DNA from: Yoonia sp. SS1-5
GTDB taxonomy: Bacteria; Pseudomonadota; Alphaproteobacteria; Rhodobacterales; Rhodobacteraceae
DNA length: 64,000 nucleotides
Reading direction: 5' to 3'
Assembly: GCF_038443705.2 (NCBI RefSeq)
Contig: NZ_CP151767.2
Location: forward strand, 682,001-746,000
Part shown: positions 35,885-44,920 of the stretch, piece after piece
How the letters are laid out: each line of letters starts with the position of its first letter
How positions within the stretch are numbered: position 1 is the first letter of the stretch
Notes under the pieces: generated by a model
What the model was told of the DNA's origin: nothing
Seen by the model: the letters and a program-made list of their open reading frames with translations, nothing else
Database searches by the model: none
Made by a program: the position numbers and the translations under genes

Positions 35885-38290
35885 ATGCAGACAACAACCA
35901 GAGTGGCCGTCATTGGCGGAGGTGTTGTCGGATGCTCCGTCCTGTACCACCTGACCAAGCTTGGCTGGTCGGATGTGATGTTGCTGGAACGCTCGGAACT
36001 GACCTCGGGCTCGACCTGGCACGCGGCGGGCGGTTTTCATACGCTGAACGGCGACACCAACATGGCCGCTTTGCAAGGCTACACCATCAAGCTTTACAAG
36101 GAACTTGAGGACATTACCGGCATGTCCTGCGGGCTGCATCATTCGGGTGGCGTGACGCTGGCGGACAATCAGGACCGGTTTGACATGCTTGTCGCCGAAC
36201 GGGCCAAGCATCGCTATATGGGGCTGGATACCCATATCGTGGGTCCCGAAGAGATTGCAAAGATCGCCCCGATCACAAATCTCGATGGGATTGTCGGCGC
36301 GCTATATGACCCTCTGGACGGGCATCTGGACCCCTCGGGAACCACGCATGCCTATGCAAAGGCGGCCCGCATGGGCGGTGCGACGATCGAGACCCATTGC
36401 AAGGTCACCGAAACCAATCAGCGCCCCGATGGTACTTGGGAGGTGGTGACGGACAAGGGAACGATCCACGCCGAACATGTGGTCAATGCGGGCGGTCTTT
36501 GGGCGCGGGAAGTTGCGGCCATGGCCGGGATTTATGCACCGCTGCACCCGATGGAACACCAATATATCGTCACCGACGACATTCCCGACATCTATAACCG
36601 CGATGAGGAACACCCCCATGTGATTGATCCGGGCGGGGAAAGCTATCTGCGCCAGGAAGGGCGCGGCCTGTGTATCGGGTTCTATGAAAAGCCCTGCAAG
36701 CCATGGGCCGTTGATGGAACGCCGTGGGATTTCGGGCATGAATTGCTGCCAGACGACCTCGACAAGGTCGAGGCCTCGATCGAGTTTGCCTATCGCCGCT
36801 TTCCGATCCTTGCCAATGCGGGCGTCAAGACGGTCATCCACGGCCCGTTTACCTTTGCACCGGACGGCAACCCATTGGTCGGGCCAGTGCCGGGCATGCG
36901 GAATTACTGGTCCGCCTGCGGGGTGATGGCGGGCTTCAGTCAGGCGGGCGGCGTTGGTCTGATGCTGGCCCAATGGATGACGCAGGGCGAATGCGAACGC
37001 GACGTAACAGCCCTGGATGTGGCCCGTTACGGATCATGGATCACACCCGGCTATACCCGCCCCAAAGTCATCGAAAACTACCAGAACCGGTTTTCTGTCA
37101 GCTACCCCAATGAGGAACTGCCAGCCGCCCGCCCCCACCGGACAACGCCAATGTATGACATCTTCAGTGATCTTGGGGCGGTCTGGGGCCACCAGTTCGG
37201 GTTGGAGGTTGCGAATTATTTCGCCCGCGACGACGACCCGACCTTTGAGACACCAACATTCCGCCGGTCCGACGCGTGGAACGCAACACGGCGCGAGGTT
37301 CAGGCCGTCCGCGCCGGTGTTGGCATCAACGAGGTCCAGAATTTCGGCAAGTTCAGCGTAACGGGCATGGGCGCGCGCGATTGGCTGGATCGGATCATGG
37401 CCGGGCGCGTCCCGCAGCCCGGGCGGATGTCATTGACCCCAATGCTGTCACCCGGCGGGCGTCTATGGGGGGATTTCACCATCTCCTGTCTGTCGGAAAC
37501 CGAATACCAGCTGACCGCCAGCTATGGTGCGCAGGCCATTCATCACCGCTGGTTCATGCAAAACGCCAGCCCCGATGCGCAAGTCGCCAATATCTCGGAC
37601 CGGCGCACGGGCTTTCAGATTGCTGGACCAAAGGCAGGCGCCTTACTGGCCGCATGCACGCGCGACGATGTGGCGACACTCAAATTCCTCGACGTGCGCC
37701 GCATGACGGCGGGACAGGTTGCCTGTATCGTGCAGCGGGTCAGCTACACAGGCGATCTGGGCTATGAAATCTACTGCGATCCCATGGATCAGCGACAATT
37801 GTGGTGGACCCTCTGGCAGGCCGGGCAACCGCTGGGGATCACGCCGTTTGGCATGCGGGCCATGATGTCGCTGCGACTGGATCGGTTCTTTGGCGCATGG
37901 CAGCGGGAATATTCACCCGATTACACCGCCGCGGAAACCGGGATGGATCGCTTTATCGACTTCAAGAAGAACACCGATTTCATCGGCCGGGCCGCGGCAG
38001 AGGCCGAGCGCGCAACACCGCCCGCACGGACGCTTGTCGCGTTTGCGGTTGATGCGGATGACGCAGATGTCGTGGCCTATGAACCGGTCTTTATTGATGG
38101 CGACGTTGTGGGGTTCTGCACCTCGGGCGGCTATTCGCATCATGCGGATCAATCAATTGCCATAGCGTTAATCCCGCGCGCCCAGGCAGGTGACGGACTT
38201 GTCGCGGAAATCGAGATCATGGGCCAACGCCGCAAGGCCACGCAGTTATCGACCGCCCTTTTTGATCCTGCGCGGCGGTCGATGGCCTGA
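35885..38290 (+). CDS. FAD-dependent dimethylglycine/sarcosine dehydrogenase-type enzyme with GcvT domain
   Basis: 801 aa two-domain enzyme. N-terminal DAO-type FAD fold: VIGGGVVGCSVLYHLTKLG, the SGSTWHAAGG motif (covalent flavin type His) and a second dinucleotide-related motif (FTFAPDGNPLVGPVPG). The C-terminal 370 residues are a GcvT/aminomethyltransferase domain (GNFGKFSVTGMGA-like FGKFSVTGMGARDWLDRIM, GYSHHADQSIAIALIP) that takes the methyl group as 5,10-methylene-THF. It oxidises N-methylated glycine (from betaine or choline) in the cytoplasm. Substrate not certain: Roseobacters carry several paralogues. Immediately followed by a MobA-like gene with a 1-nt overlap. Confidence 0.88.
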   Translation: MQTTTRVAVIGGGVVGCSVLYHLTKLGWSDVMLLERSELTSGSTWHAAGGFHTLNGDTNMAALQGYTIKLYKELEDITGMSCGLHHSGGVTLADNQDRFDMLVAERAKHRYMGLDTHIVGPEEIAKIAPITNLDGIVGALYDPLDGHLDPSGTTHAYAKAARMGGATIETHCKVTETNQRPDGTWEVVTDKGTIHAEHVVNAGGLWAREVAAMAGIYAPLHPMEHQYIVTDDIPDIYNRDEEHPHVIDPGGESYLRQEGRGLCIGFYEKPCKPWAVDGTPWDFGHELLPDDLDKVEASIEFAYRRFPILANAGVKTVIHGPFTFAPDGNPLVGPVPGMRNYWSACGVMAGFSQAGGVGLMLAQWMTQGECERDVTALDVARYGSWITPGYTRPKVIENYQNRFSVSYPNEELPAARPHRTTPMYDIFSDLGAVWGHQFGLEVANYFARDDDPTFETPTFRRSDAWNATRREVQAVRAGVGINEVQNFGKFSVTGMGARDWLDRIMAGRVPQPGRMSLTPMLSPGGRLWGDFTISCLSETEYQLTASYGAQAIHHRWFMQNASPDAQVANISDRRTGFQIAGPKAGALLAACTRDDVATLKFLDVRRMTAGQVACIVQRVSYTGDLGYEIYCDPMDQRQLWWTLWQAGQPLGITPFGMRAMMSLRLDRFFGAWQREYSPDYTAAETGMDRFIDFKKNTDFIGRAAAEAERATPPARTLVAFAVDADDADVVAYEPVFIDGDVVGFCTSGGYSHHADQSIAIALIPRAQAGDGLVAEIEIMGQRRKATQLSTALFDPARRSMA

Positions 38291-38883
38291 TGATCCCCAT
38301 TCTGATCCTTGCCGGCGGCGGATCGACCCGCATGGGTGGTCGGGACAAGCTGATGGAGGATGTGGGCGGCCAGCCGCTTTTGCGTCAACATGCGCGTCAG
38401 GCGCTGGCGCTTGGCGGGCCGGTTTTTGTGGCCTTGCCGGCGGCAGATCACCCGCGCGCTGCGGCACTTGCGGGGCTGGATGTGCAGGTCCTTGCGGTGG
38501 CAGACGCGGCTGAGGGGATGTCAGGCACCATGCGCGGGGCGGTCGCCATGCTGCCCAAATGCGAGGCATTCATGATGGTTCTGGCGGACCTGGTTGCGAT
38601 TGATGCCAGTGATTTGCGCCGGATCGACCAGGCCCGCACCGACAACCCCGACTTTGTGATCTGGCGTGGCGCAACAGCCGATGGCAAATCCGGTCACCCG
38701 ATCATCTTTGATGCAAGCCTGCGCCCGGAATTTGCGAAATTGCACGGTGATGGCGGCGGTGAAGCCTTGGTGAACCCACGCAAGGCACAGACCCACCTGA
38801 CCCCGCTAAAAGGGCGGCGCGCCCGGCTTGATCTGGACACGCCCCAGGATTGGGATGACTGGCGGGCGGGGCGCCTTACCTGA
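38290..38883 (+). CDS. MobA-like nucleotidyltransferase (molybdopterin cytidylyltransferase family)
   Basis: 197 aa. N-terminal NTP-transferase motif LILAGGGSTRMGGRDKLMED and a MLADL-type metal site (VLADLVAID). The family includes MocA (CTP:molybdopterin) and MobA; specificity cannot be told, though the length fits MocA. The start codon overlaps the previous stop (TGATG), so it is coupled to the dehydrogenase gene. It converges with and overlaps the Hint gene by 8 nt. Confidence 0.85.
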   Translation: MIPILILAGGGSTRMGGRDKLMEDVGGQPLLRQHARQALALGGPVFVALPAADHPRAAALAGLDVQVLAVADAAEGMSGTMRGAVAMLPKCEAFMMVLADLVAIDASDLRRIDQARTDNPDFVIWRGATADGKSGHPIIFDASLRPEFAKLHGDGGGEALVNPRKAQTHLTPLKGRRARLDLDTPQDWDDWRAGRLT

Positions 38884-39523
38884 ACGGCAATAGCGCCTCT
38901 AGTTTGCTTAGCGTCTTGCGGGCGGCCCGGAACTTTTTGACGCCTTCCTTGGTCTCAAGCTCTGGGAACAGGGCAAATAGCTCATCACGTTGTTCAGGCA
39001 CGATGCTGCCAAGCGTATAGGCGCTCGGCTGGAAACTTTCGCTCCATGTGCCGTCGGCCAACACGGCCTGATGATCATCAAACATAAAGTGGATGTAGGA
39101 TGTACCAGGGACATTCACCGTCTCGACACCGTCCAGCTTTGTCAGATGCGTGGCGGCGACAAAAACTTCGTTTTCATAAAAATGGGTCCGGGCCATTTCC
39201 GAGACGATCAGCATCCGGTGATAAGGTGAGACGAGCATATCGCGTTCCGGCATATGATCACCCAGCGATCCCGCCCGGATCAGAACCGGCCGCAGTTTTG
39301 GCATGGCCTTCAGATCATCCATGCTGACCTGCCTGTCACCCACCCAGGCAATCTGCTGAATGCCGTTATCGCGGGTCAGGACCCGGTCACCGATCTGAAG
39401 ATGCTCGACCAGACGTTCGCCCTTTGGCGTCGCGATACGTGTTCCGGGCGTAAAGCACGGGACCGTTGGCTGCACCGATCGCACAGCGTCGCGCATGGCG
39501 GTCTTAGCGGTATCAATATTCAT
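38876..39523 (-). CDS. Stand-alone Hint-domain protein
   Basis: 215 aa Hedgehog/intein (Hint_2) domain with no other module. Catalytic Cys in VPCFTPGTRIATPKG and later block with His in VSPYHRMLI. Block A Cys and the HDQAV-like motif (FDDHQAVLADGTWSES) are intact, so autoproteolysis or nucleophilic chemistry is possible. Similar domains sit at the C-terminus of large secreted Rhodobacterales proteins; here it stands alone and has no visible signal peptide. Function unknown. Confidence 0.85.
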   Translation of the reverse strand: MNIDTAKTAMRDAVRSVQPTVPCFTPGTRIATPKGERLVEHLQIGDRVLTRDNGIQQIAWVGDRQVSMDDLKAMPKLRPVLIRAGSLGDHMPERDMLVSPYHRMLIVSEMARTHFYENEVFVAATHLTKLDGVETVNVPGTSYIHFMFDDHQAVLADGTWSESFQPSAYTLGSIVPEQRDELFALFPELETKEGVKKFRAARKTLSKLEALLPFR

Positions 39524-39775
39524 TCGTACTCAACTCACACTTGTTTAAACAACGACCAGCCGCATCACCAAACGGCATCTGAATATGATGCCAATGTCGA
39601 CACTTACGCCGGATATCCGGACGTATTGACCGAGGGCGCCGGGAACAATGAGGCACCGTACATCCCTTGTAGGCGGAAAACTGCCGACACACAAACAAAT
39701 CCGTCACAAACTAGACGAAAGTTCAGTGCGGGCGTGACATTTTTCTACAAGTTTGGGGGAACACGCAAAAACGTG

Positions 39776-39861
39776 TGGTGCCGATGGAGAGACTCGAACT
39801 CTCACGATGTTGCCATCGGGGGATTTTGAATCCCCTGCGTCTACCATTCCGCCACATCGGC
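39776..39861 (-). tRNA. tRNA-Leu (anticodon CAA)
   Basis: 86-nt tRNA on the minus strand with CCA encoded. Acceptor stem GCCGATG / CATCGGC. Anticodon loop TTCAAAA between GGGGA and TCCCC gives anticodon CAA, reading UUG. The long variable arm typical of class II Leu tRNA is present. It lies between the Hint gene and the zinc-protease gene. Confidence 0.95.
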
Positions 39862-39923
39862 CAGTGCGCATCTCCTAAAGCGCAGCGCAGGGCGCGTCAA
39901 TCACAGGGTACGCTTTTTTGGCG

Positions 39924-40784
39924 CTACAGGCGTGTCGCCGAAAATGTATCACAATCGGCCAGATTGCCGCTTTCGTAACCGCGGGCGAACCAACGCTGTC
40001 GCTGCTCGCTGGTGCCGTGGGTAAAGGTGTGCGGGCGCACCACCTGCCCCGCATTGCGTTGCAGCGTATCATCGCCAATCTGAGCCGCGGCATTCATCGC
40101 CTCGGCAATATCGCCGCGTTCCAGACTGTTGAAACGGGCCTGTGCCGCCCGCGCCCAAATGCCCGAAAAACAATCGGCCTGCAGTTCGACCCGCACGGAC
40201 ATGGCGTTGGAATCTGCCTCGCTCATCTGGGCGCGCAATTGGTTCACCTGTCCCAAAATCCCCAACTCGTTCTGAACATGATGGGCAATTTCATGGGCAA
40301 CCACATAGGCCGCCGCAAAATCGCCTGCCGCCCCAAGGCGCTGTTCGAGAGTTGTAAAGAATGCGGTGTCCAGAAAGGCCTTTTCTTCTGGCGGGCAGTA
40401 GAACGGACCGGTGGCCGCAGACGCACCCCCACAGGCTGATTGGGTCTGACCCTTAAAAAGTACAAGTGTTGGGGGAACATAAGGCTCGCCCACCTGACGC
40501 TGAAAGATATCGGCCCAGACCTCTTCGGTATCGGCAAGCGTGACCGAGACGAATTCTGCCGCACGTTCATCTGCCGGGGTGATTTCGGTGGATTGGCTGG
40601 TCTGGACCGTGCCATTGCCGCCCAGATCAACGAACTGGCTTGTATCAACGCCAAAATACCACCCGGCCAAAAGAATCAGGACACCCGCGATCCCCCCAAT
40701 GCCACCGACACTGCGTCGGCCACGGCCACCACTGCGCCGCCGGTCCTCGATATTGCTGCTTCCGCGCCGTCCTTGCCATTTCAT
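39924..40784 (-). CDS. Neutral zinc metallopeptidase, YpfJ family
   Basis: 286 aa. N-terminal cytoplasmic Arg/Gly-rich segment, one transmembrane helix (GGIAGVLILLAGWYFGV, about residues 32-50), then a periplasmic metalloprotease domain with HExxH seen as VAHEIAHHVQNELG. Matches Zn_peptidase (PF04228). Substrate unknown; such proteins occur in many Proteobacteria. It is divergent from the DedA gene. Confidence 0.9.
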   Translation of the reverse strand: MKWQGRRGSSNIEDRRRSGGRGRRSVGGIGGIAGVLILLAGWYFGVDTSQFVDLGGNGTVQTSQSTEITPADERAAEFVSVTLADTEEVWADIFQRQVGEPYVPPTLVLFKGQTQSACGGASAATGPFYCPPEEKAFLDTAFFTTLEQRLGAAGDFAAAYVVAHEIAHHVQNELGILGQVNQLRAQMSEADSNAMSVRVELQADCFSGIWARAAQARFNSLERGDIAEAMNAAAQIGDDTLQRNAGQVVRPHTFTHGTSEQRQRWFARGYESGNLADCDTFSATRL

Positions 40785-40893
40785 GTGTGATACTCCCCCA
40801 CGCTCAGGTCACTTTATGCGGTTTGATGGGGCACACAAGCTTGACCACTGCGACCCGTCATGGCCTAACGCAAAAAATTGCAGAAAGTTCATT

Positions 40894-41472
40894 ATGCTTC
40901 GCAGGCTCTACAACTGGACCATGTCACTGGCACAATCGCCGCACGCGTTGTGGGCGCTTGCCATTGTCGCCTTTGTGGAATCCTCTTTCTTTCCGATCCC
41001 GCCGGATGTGCTGATGATCCCGATGATCATTGCCAGACCATCGCGGGCCTTCCTGATCGCGGGCGTGGCGACGGTGGCATCGGTGGGGGGCGGTCTGTTT
41101 GGCTATTATATCGGCCACGCCCTGATGGGGACGATTGGCCAACCAATCCTTGAATTCTACGGCAAGGATGCAAGCTTTGCTGAAATGTCCGCCGTCTTTA
41201 ACGAATACGGGGCCTGGGCAGTCGTGGTTGCGGGGGTAACATTCCTGCCATTCAAGGTCATCACCATCGCATCGGGCGTCACCGGTCTATCCCTGCCTGT
41301 CTTTATCGCCTCGTCCATCTTCGCGCGTGCCTTACGCTTTTTCATCGTGGCCGCCCTTTTGTGGAAATTTGGTGAACCTATTCGGGACTTCATCGAAAAA
41401 CGGCTGGGATTGATGTTCATCCTGTTTTGCCTGCTGCTGATCGGCGGCTTTGCCCTGATCGGATTACTATGA
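40894..41472 (+). CDS. DedA/YqaA-family membrane protein
   Basis: 192 aa from the ATG at 40894. Helices and the SNARE-associated motif: VESSFFPIPPDVLMIPMI and FGYYIGHALMG, then VVVAGVTFLPFKVITIASGV. DedA proteins affect membrane lipid and proton homeostasis. The ribosome-binding site is weak (GAAAG). The stop overlaps the dsbB start by 4 nt. Confidence 0.85.
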   Translation: MLRRLYNWTMSLAQSPHALWALAIVAFVESSFFPIPPDVLMIPMIIARPSRAFLIAGVATVASVGGGLFGYYIGHALMGTIGQPILEFYGKDASFAEMSAVFNEYGAWAVVVAGVTFLPFKVITIASGVTGLSLPVFIASSIFARALRFFIVAALLWKFGEPIRDFIEKRLGLMFILFCLLLIGGFALIGLL

Positions 41473-41960
41473 CCCGCAACCTGATGATCATTCTGGCCAC
41501 GGGCGGGTCTGTGGCACTTCTGGGTGGGGCGTTTATCTTTCAGATGCTGGGCTATCCGCCCTGTGCGATGTGCCTGTGGCAACGCTGGCCGCATGCGGTT
41601 GCCATCGTCGTGGGATTGCTGGCGCTGCAAATTCAGGGGCGGCTGCTGCCGCTGATTGGCGCACTTGCCGCCGCAACGACCGCAGGGATTGGCATTTTCC
41701 ACACCGGGGTCGAGCGGGACTGGTGGGAAGGCCCCAGCAGCTGCACCGGCGGTGGGGCGCTGGATGGGCTCAGCGGGGCTGACCTGCTGGCCGTCGAAGG
41801 GCCGCGGGTCGTGATGTGCGATCAGGTGTCGTGGGAATTTCTGGGGCTGTCCATGGCCAGCTGGAACGCCCTGTTTTCGCTGGACCTGATGGTCGGCTGG
41901 ATCATGGCGATCATCCTTAGCGGCGCGTCGACAGCAAAAGGCTCGTCTCGGATCGGGTAA
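41469..41960 (+). CDS. dsbB: Disulfide bond formation protein B
   Basis: 163 aa, four helices. First redox pair in PPCAMC (a CxxC at the periplasmic end of helix 1-2) and second pair with Cys in SSCTG and VMCDQ. Reoxidises DsbA and passes electrons to quinone. ATGA overlap with the DedA gene. Its 3' end overlaps the oppositely oriented AsnC gene by 44 nt. Confidence 0.92.
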   Translation: MTRNLMIILATGGSVALLGGAFIFQMLGYPPCAMCLWQRWPHAVAIVVGLLALQIQGRLLPLIGALAAATTAGIGIFHTGVERDWWEGPSSCTGGGALDGLSGADLLAVEGPRVVMCDQVSWEFLGLSMASWNALFSLDLMVGWIMAIILSGASTAKGSSRIG

Positions 41961-42336
41961 CGCCGTCAACGCGCCGAACCGCAAACAGGATGCGGTCAAA
42001 GTCTTCCAATGTATCAGCGCCGATTTCGGCAATCAGATCCCATGTGCCATTGGTTGAATGCACCGCACGCACCCCGGCCATCCCGGTCAGACGCCCCAAC
42101 GCGCGCTCTGCCCCGCGTCCGGCGATTTCCAGCATCATCAGGCCCCGCACCGCATCGGGGCGGACATCGGACCGGGTCAGTGCCGTAAAGCCCACGATTT
42201 CGCCGCCCCCGATCAACCGGTCCAGACGGACCCGCACGGTCGACCGGGTCACGCCCAATTGCCCGGCCAGATCCGACAGTGATGCGCGCCCATCCTGTTT
42301 CAGCGCAGAAATCAGGCGATTATCCAATTCGTCCAT
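41917..42336 (-). CDS. Lrp/AsnC-family regulator of arginine catabolism
   Basis: 139 aa from the ATG at 42336 (MDELDNRLISALKQDGR). Helix-turn-helix in SLSDLAGQLGVTRSTVRVRL and a C-terminal RAM ligand domain (VRAVHSTNGTWDLIAEI). It is divergent from arginase and ornithine cyclodeaminase, whose expression it probably activates with arginine or ornithine as effector. The shared spacer (86 nt) has two TTGC(A/G)CAA palindromes, possible binding sites. Confidence 0.9.
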   Translation of the reverse strand: MDELDNRLISALKQDGRASLSDLAGQLGVTRSTVRVRLDRLIGGGEIVGFTALTRSDVRPDAVRGLMMLEIAGRGAERALGRLTGMAGVRAVHSTNGTWDLIAEIGADTLEDFDRILFAVRRVDGVTRSETSLLLSTRR

Positions 42337-42422
42337 TCGGCTTGCCCATTTTGCTGAGTTCACCTGCAATTTGCACAATTTGCCCGCTTATCATAGCCGT
42401 TGTTTTGCGCAACAGTGCGGCC

Positions 42423-43352
42423 ATGACACAAAAACATTGTATATTGATCGGCGCCCCGGTGGATTGCGGCAAGCGTCGTCGCGGCTGCCTGATGGGCCCC
42501 GACGCTTACCGCACCGCAGGCATCGCCGACGCCATCACCGACCTTGGACACAGTGTCGAGGATATGGGCAACCTGACCCCGGCAGAGGTCATGGTGCCGA
42601 CCCCAGCCAACCCGAAAGTTTACAAGCTGGCCGAGAATGTGGGCTGGACCCGGACCTTGATGGATGCCGCACAGAATGCCGCGCCTAACGGGATGCCGAT
42701 CTTTCTGGGGGGCGATCACGCGCTGGCGGCCGGCACGGTTGCGGGGATGGCAGCACATGCGCAAAAGGCCGGCAGGCCCTTCTTTGCGCTCTGGCTTGAT
42801 GCGCATAGTGACATTCACACGCCCGACACCACCGATACCGGGAATTTGCACGGAACACCGGTGGGTTACGTGACCGGGCGGGACGGGTTTGGTGCCTATC
42901 CGCCCCTGCCCGCGCGGGTTGATCCGGCAAATATCTGCATGATCGGGCTACGCTCTGTTGATGCGGCGGAACATGCGGTGCTTGATGATGGCGATGTGAT
43001 GCTGGTCGATATGCGCATGATCGACGAAGAGGGTATTCGCGCCCCATTGCAGACATTTCTGGATCGGGTCGCCGCGGCCAACGGGATGCTGCATGTCTCG
43101 CTGGATGTTGATTTCCTTGATCCCGGCGTCGCCCCGGCGGTGGGAACCACCGTGCCCGGTGGGGCAACCGTGCGCGAGGGGCATCTGGTCATGGAGATGC
43201 TCTGCGACAGCGATCTTGTCAGCTCGCTTGATCTGGTCGAGCTGAACCCGTTTCTGGACGATCGCGGCAAAACCGCCAACCTGATGGTTGATCTGACCGC
43301 ATCACTTCTGGGTCGCCGCGTCTTTGACCGGCCGACCCGCAGCAACGCCTGA
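42423..43352 (+). CDS. rocF: Arginase
   Basis: 309 aa from the ATG at 42423. Hydrolyses arginine to ornithine and urea. Mn motifs: GGDHALAAG, LDAHSDIH and SLDVDFLDP. Sequence is arginase rather than agmatinase (FGVDPALAPG-like end, NPFLDDRGKTANL). First gene of an operon with ornithine cyclodeaminase. Confidence 0.94.
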   Translation: MTQKHCILIGAPVDCGKRRRGCLMGPDAYRTAGIADAITDLGHSVEDMGNLTPAEVMVPTPANPKVYKLAENVGWTRTLMDAAQNAAPNGMPIFLGGDHALAAGTVAGMAAHAQKAGRPFFALWLDAHSDIHTPDTTDTGNLHGTPVGYVTGRDGFGAYPPLPARVDPANICMIGLRSVDAAEHAVLDDGDVMLVDMRMIDEEGIRAPLQTFLDRVAAANGMLHVSLDVDFLDPGVAPAVGTTVPGGATVREGHLVMEMLCDSDLVSSLDLVELNPFLDDRGKTANLMVDLTASLLGRRVFDRPTRSNA

Positions 43353-43363
43353 GGAGGCCCCTG

Positions 43364-44410
43364 ATGACCCTCAAAGCGTCAAAGCTGGCCATGGTGCCAT
43401 TTGTCAGCGTCGATAACATGATGCGCCTGGTGCATCATGTCGGTATCGAGCCGTTCATGGCCGATCTGGCCGCCGCCATCGAAGCCGATTTCGCCCGTTG
43501 GGATCTGTTCGACAAGACCCCGCGTCTTGGCAGCCATTCGGATGTTGGCGTGATCGAACTGATGCCCACATCGGACGGCATCCAATACGGGTTCAAATAC
43601 GTCAACGGCCACCCAAAGAACATGAAGGAAGGCCTGCAGACCGTCACCGCCTTTGGGGTTCTGGCCGATGTGGATAGTGGCTATCCGATCCTGTTTTCGG
43701 AGATGACCGTTCTGACCGCTTTGCGGACGGCTGCGATGTCTGCCGTGGCAACCCGGCATCTGGCCCGCAAGGACGCGCGGACCATGGCCATGATCGGCAA
43801 TGGGGCGCAATCCGAATTCCAATGTCTTGCGCAGAAGGCCGTGAACGGGATTGATCAGATACGCCTTTACGATATTGACCCAGCGGCCACCGATAAATGC
43901 GCCGCAAATCTTGCAGGTCTTGGGTTTGAGCTGGTGAAATGCACCACTCCGGAAGACGCGATTGAGGGTGCGGATGTCATCACAACCGCAACCGCGGACA
44001 AGGATATGCAGACGATCCTGACCGACAACATGGTTGGTGCGGGCGTGCATATCAACGCGATTGGGGGCGATTGTCCCGGCAAGACCGAGCTACATCGCGA
44101 TATCGTCGCGCGGTCAGCTGTGTTTACCGAATATACGCCGCAAACCCGGATCGAAGGCGAAATCCAGCAAATGGCGCCCGATCATCCGGTGACGGAGTTG
44201 TGGCAGGTGATCAATGGCGCCGCACAGGGGCGCAAGACAGCCGCTGACATCACCCTGTTCGACGGGGTCGGCTTTGCGATCGAGGATTTCAGCGCCCTGC
44301 GCTATGTCCATGAGAAAATTCAGGACACGCCGTTCTACATTGATCTGGACTTGATCGCTGACCCGGACGATCCACGCGACCTGTTCGGCATGCTGAAACG
44401 GGCCGGCTGA
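43364..44410 (+). CDS. Ornithine cyclodeaminase
   Basis: 348 aa; turns ornithine into proline and ammonia with NAD. Features: LGSHSDVGVIELMPTSD, MIGNGAQSEFQCLA (Rossmann motif) and DGVGFAIEDFSALRY. With arginase it makes a two-step path arginine, ornithine, proline, under the divergent AsnC regulator. AGGAGG lies a few nt upstream of the ATG. Confidence 0.95.
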   Translation: MTLKASKLAMVPFVSVDNMMRLVHHVGIEPFMADLAAAIEADFARWDLFDKTPRLGSHSDVGVIELMPTSDGIQYGFKYVNGHPKNMKEGLQTVTAFGVLADVDSGYPILFSEMTVLTALRTAAMSAVATRHLARKDARTMAMIGNGAQSEFQCLAQKAVNGIDQIRLYDIDPAATDKCAANLAGLGFELVKCTTPEDAIEGADVITTATADKDMQTILTDNMVGAGVHINAIGGDCPGKTELHRDIVARSAVFTEYTPQTRIEGEIQQMAPDHPVTELWQVINGAAQGRKTAADITLFDGVGFAIEDFSALRYVHEKIQDTPFYIDLDLIADPDDPRDLFGMLKRAG

Positions 44411-44458
44411 CGCGGCAACAGGTATGCACGACGCGGCCACGCAACATGGCGGGGGCCG

Positions 44459-44725
44459 TCAGTGGTAGTGGAATTCGCCGGTCACATGGCGCCATTCGCC
44501 CGGGCTGATCATCTTGCGATGAACAAAGCGGACAGAATGCAGCGGGCCATCCAGCTTTTCCTGCCAAAAGCCGATGAAATTCAGTAGTTTATCGTGATCT
44601 GGCGCCAGATCGTAATCCTGCCAGACAAAGGTATTCAAAACATGCGGATGGTCGGGCATATGGTAGAACATTTCCGCCGTGGTCAGCCCGTATCCTTTCA
44701 TCATTAACTCGGTCTCTGAACGCAT
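44459..44725 (-). CDS. usg: Usg-family small protein
   Basis: 88 aa. The conserved Usg pattern is obvious: KGYGLTTAEMFYHMPDHP, FVWQDYDLAP, and FWQEKLDGPLHSVR. Usg proteins are small conserved alphaproteobacterial proteins, first seen near trp genes; function unknown. Here it lies between ornithine cyclodeaminase and gyrA, pointing leftward. Confidence 0.88.
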   Translation of the reverse strand: MRSETELMMKGYGLTTAEMFYHMPDHPHVLNTFVWQDYDLAPDHDKLLNFIGFWQEKLDGPLHSVRFVHRKMISPGEWRHVTGEFHYH

Positions 44726-44920
44726 TGCTGCTCCTTTCGTTGACGTTTCTATGGTGAAAGGATTGCAAACAGGTAAACTTTGTCAACAAAAACAGTGTGT
44801 TATCAATCTACTTCGTTGGCTGCCAGCACCAAGCGGTTTGGCCCATTGCACCCTATATCAAGTGTCTGCTACATTGTACGCAACGAAATATAGCAGTGCT
44901 AGACACGACAGGCGAACCAG

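Noticed and set aside
39761..39776. ACACG-CAAAAA-CGTGT hairpin beside tRNA-Leu as terminator
   Set aside because: Only 5 bp and overlapping the CCA end; the T-run lies in the loop, so it is not a normal terminator.
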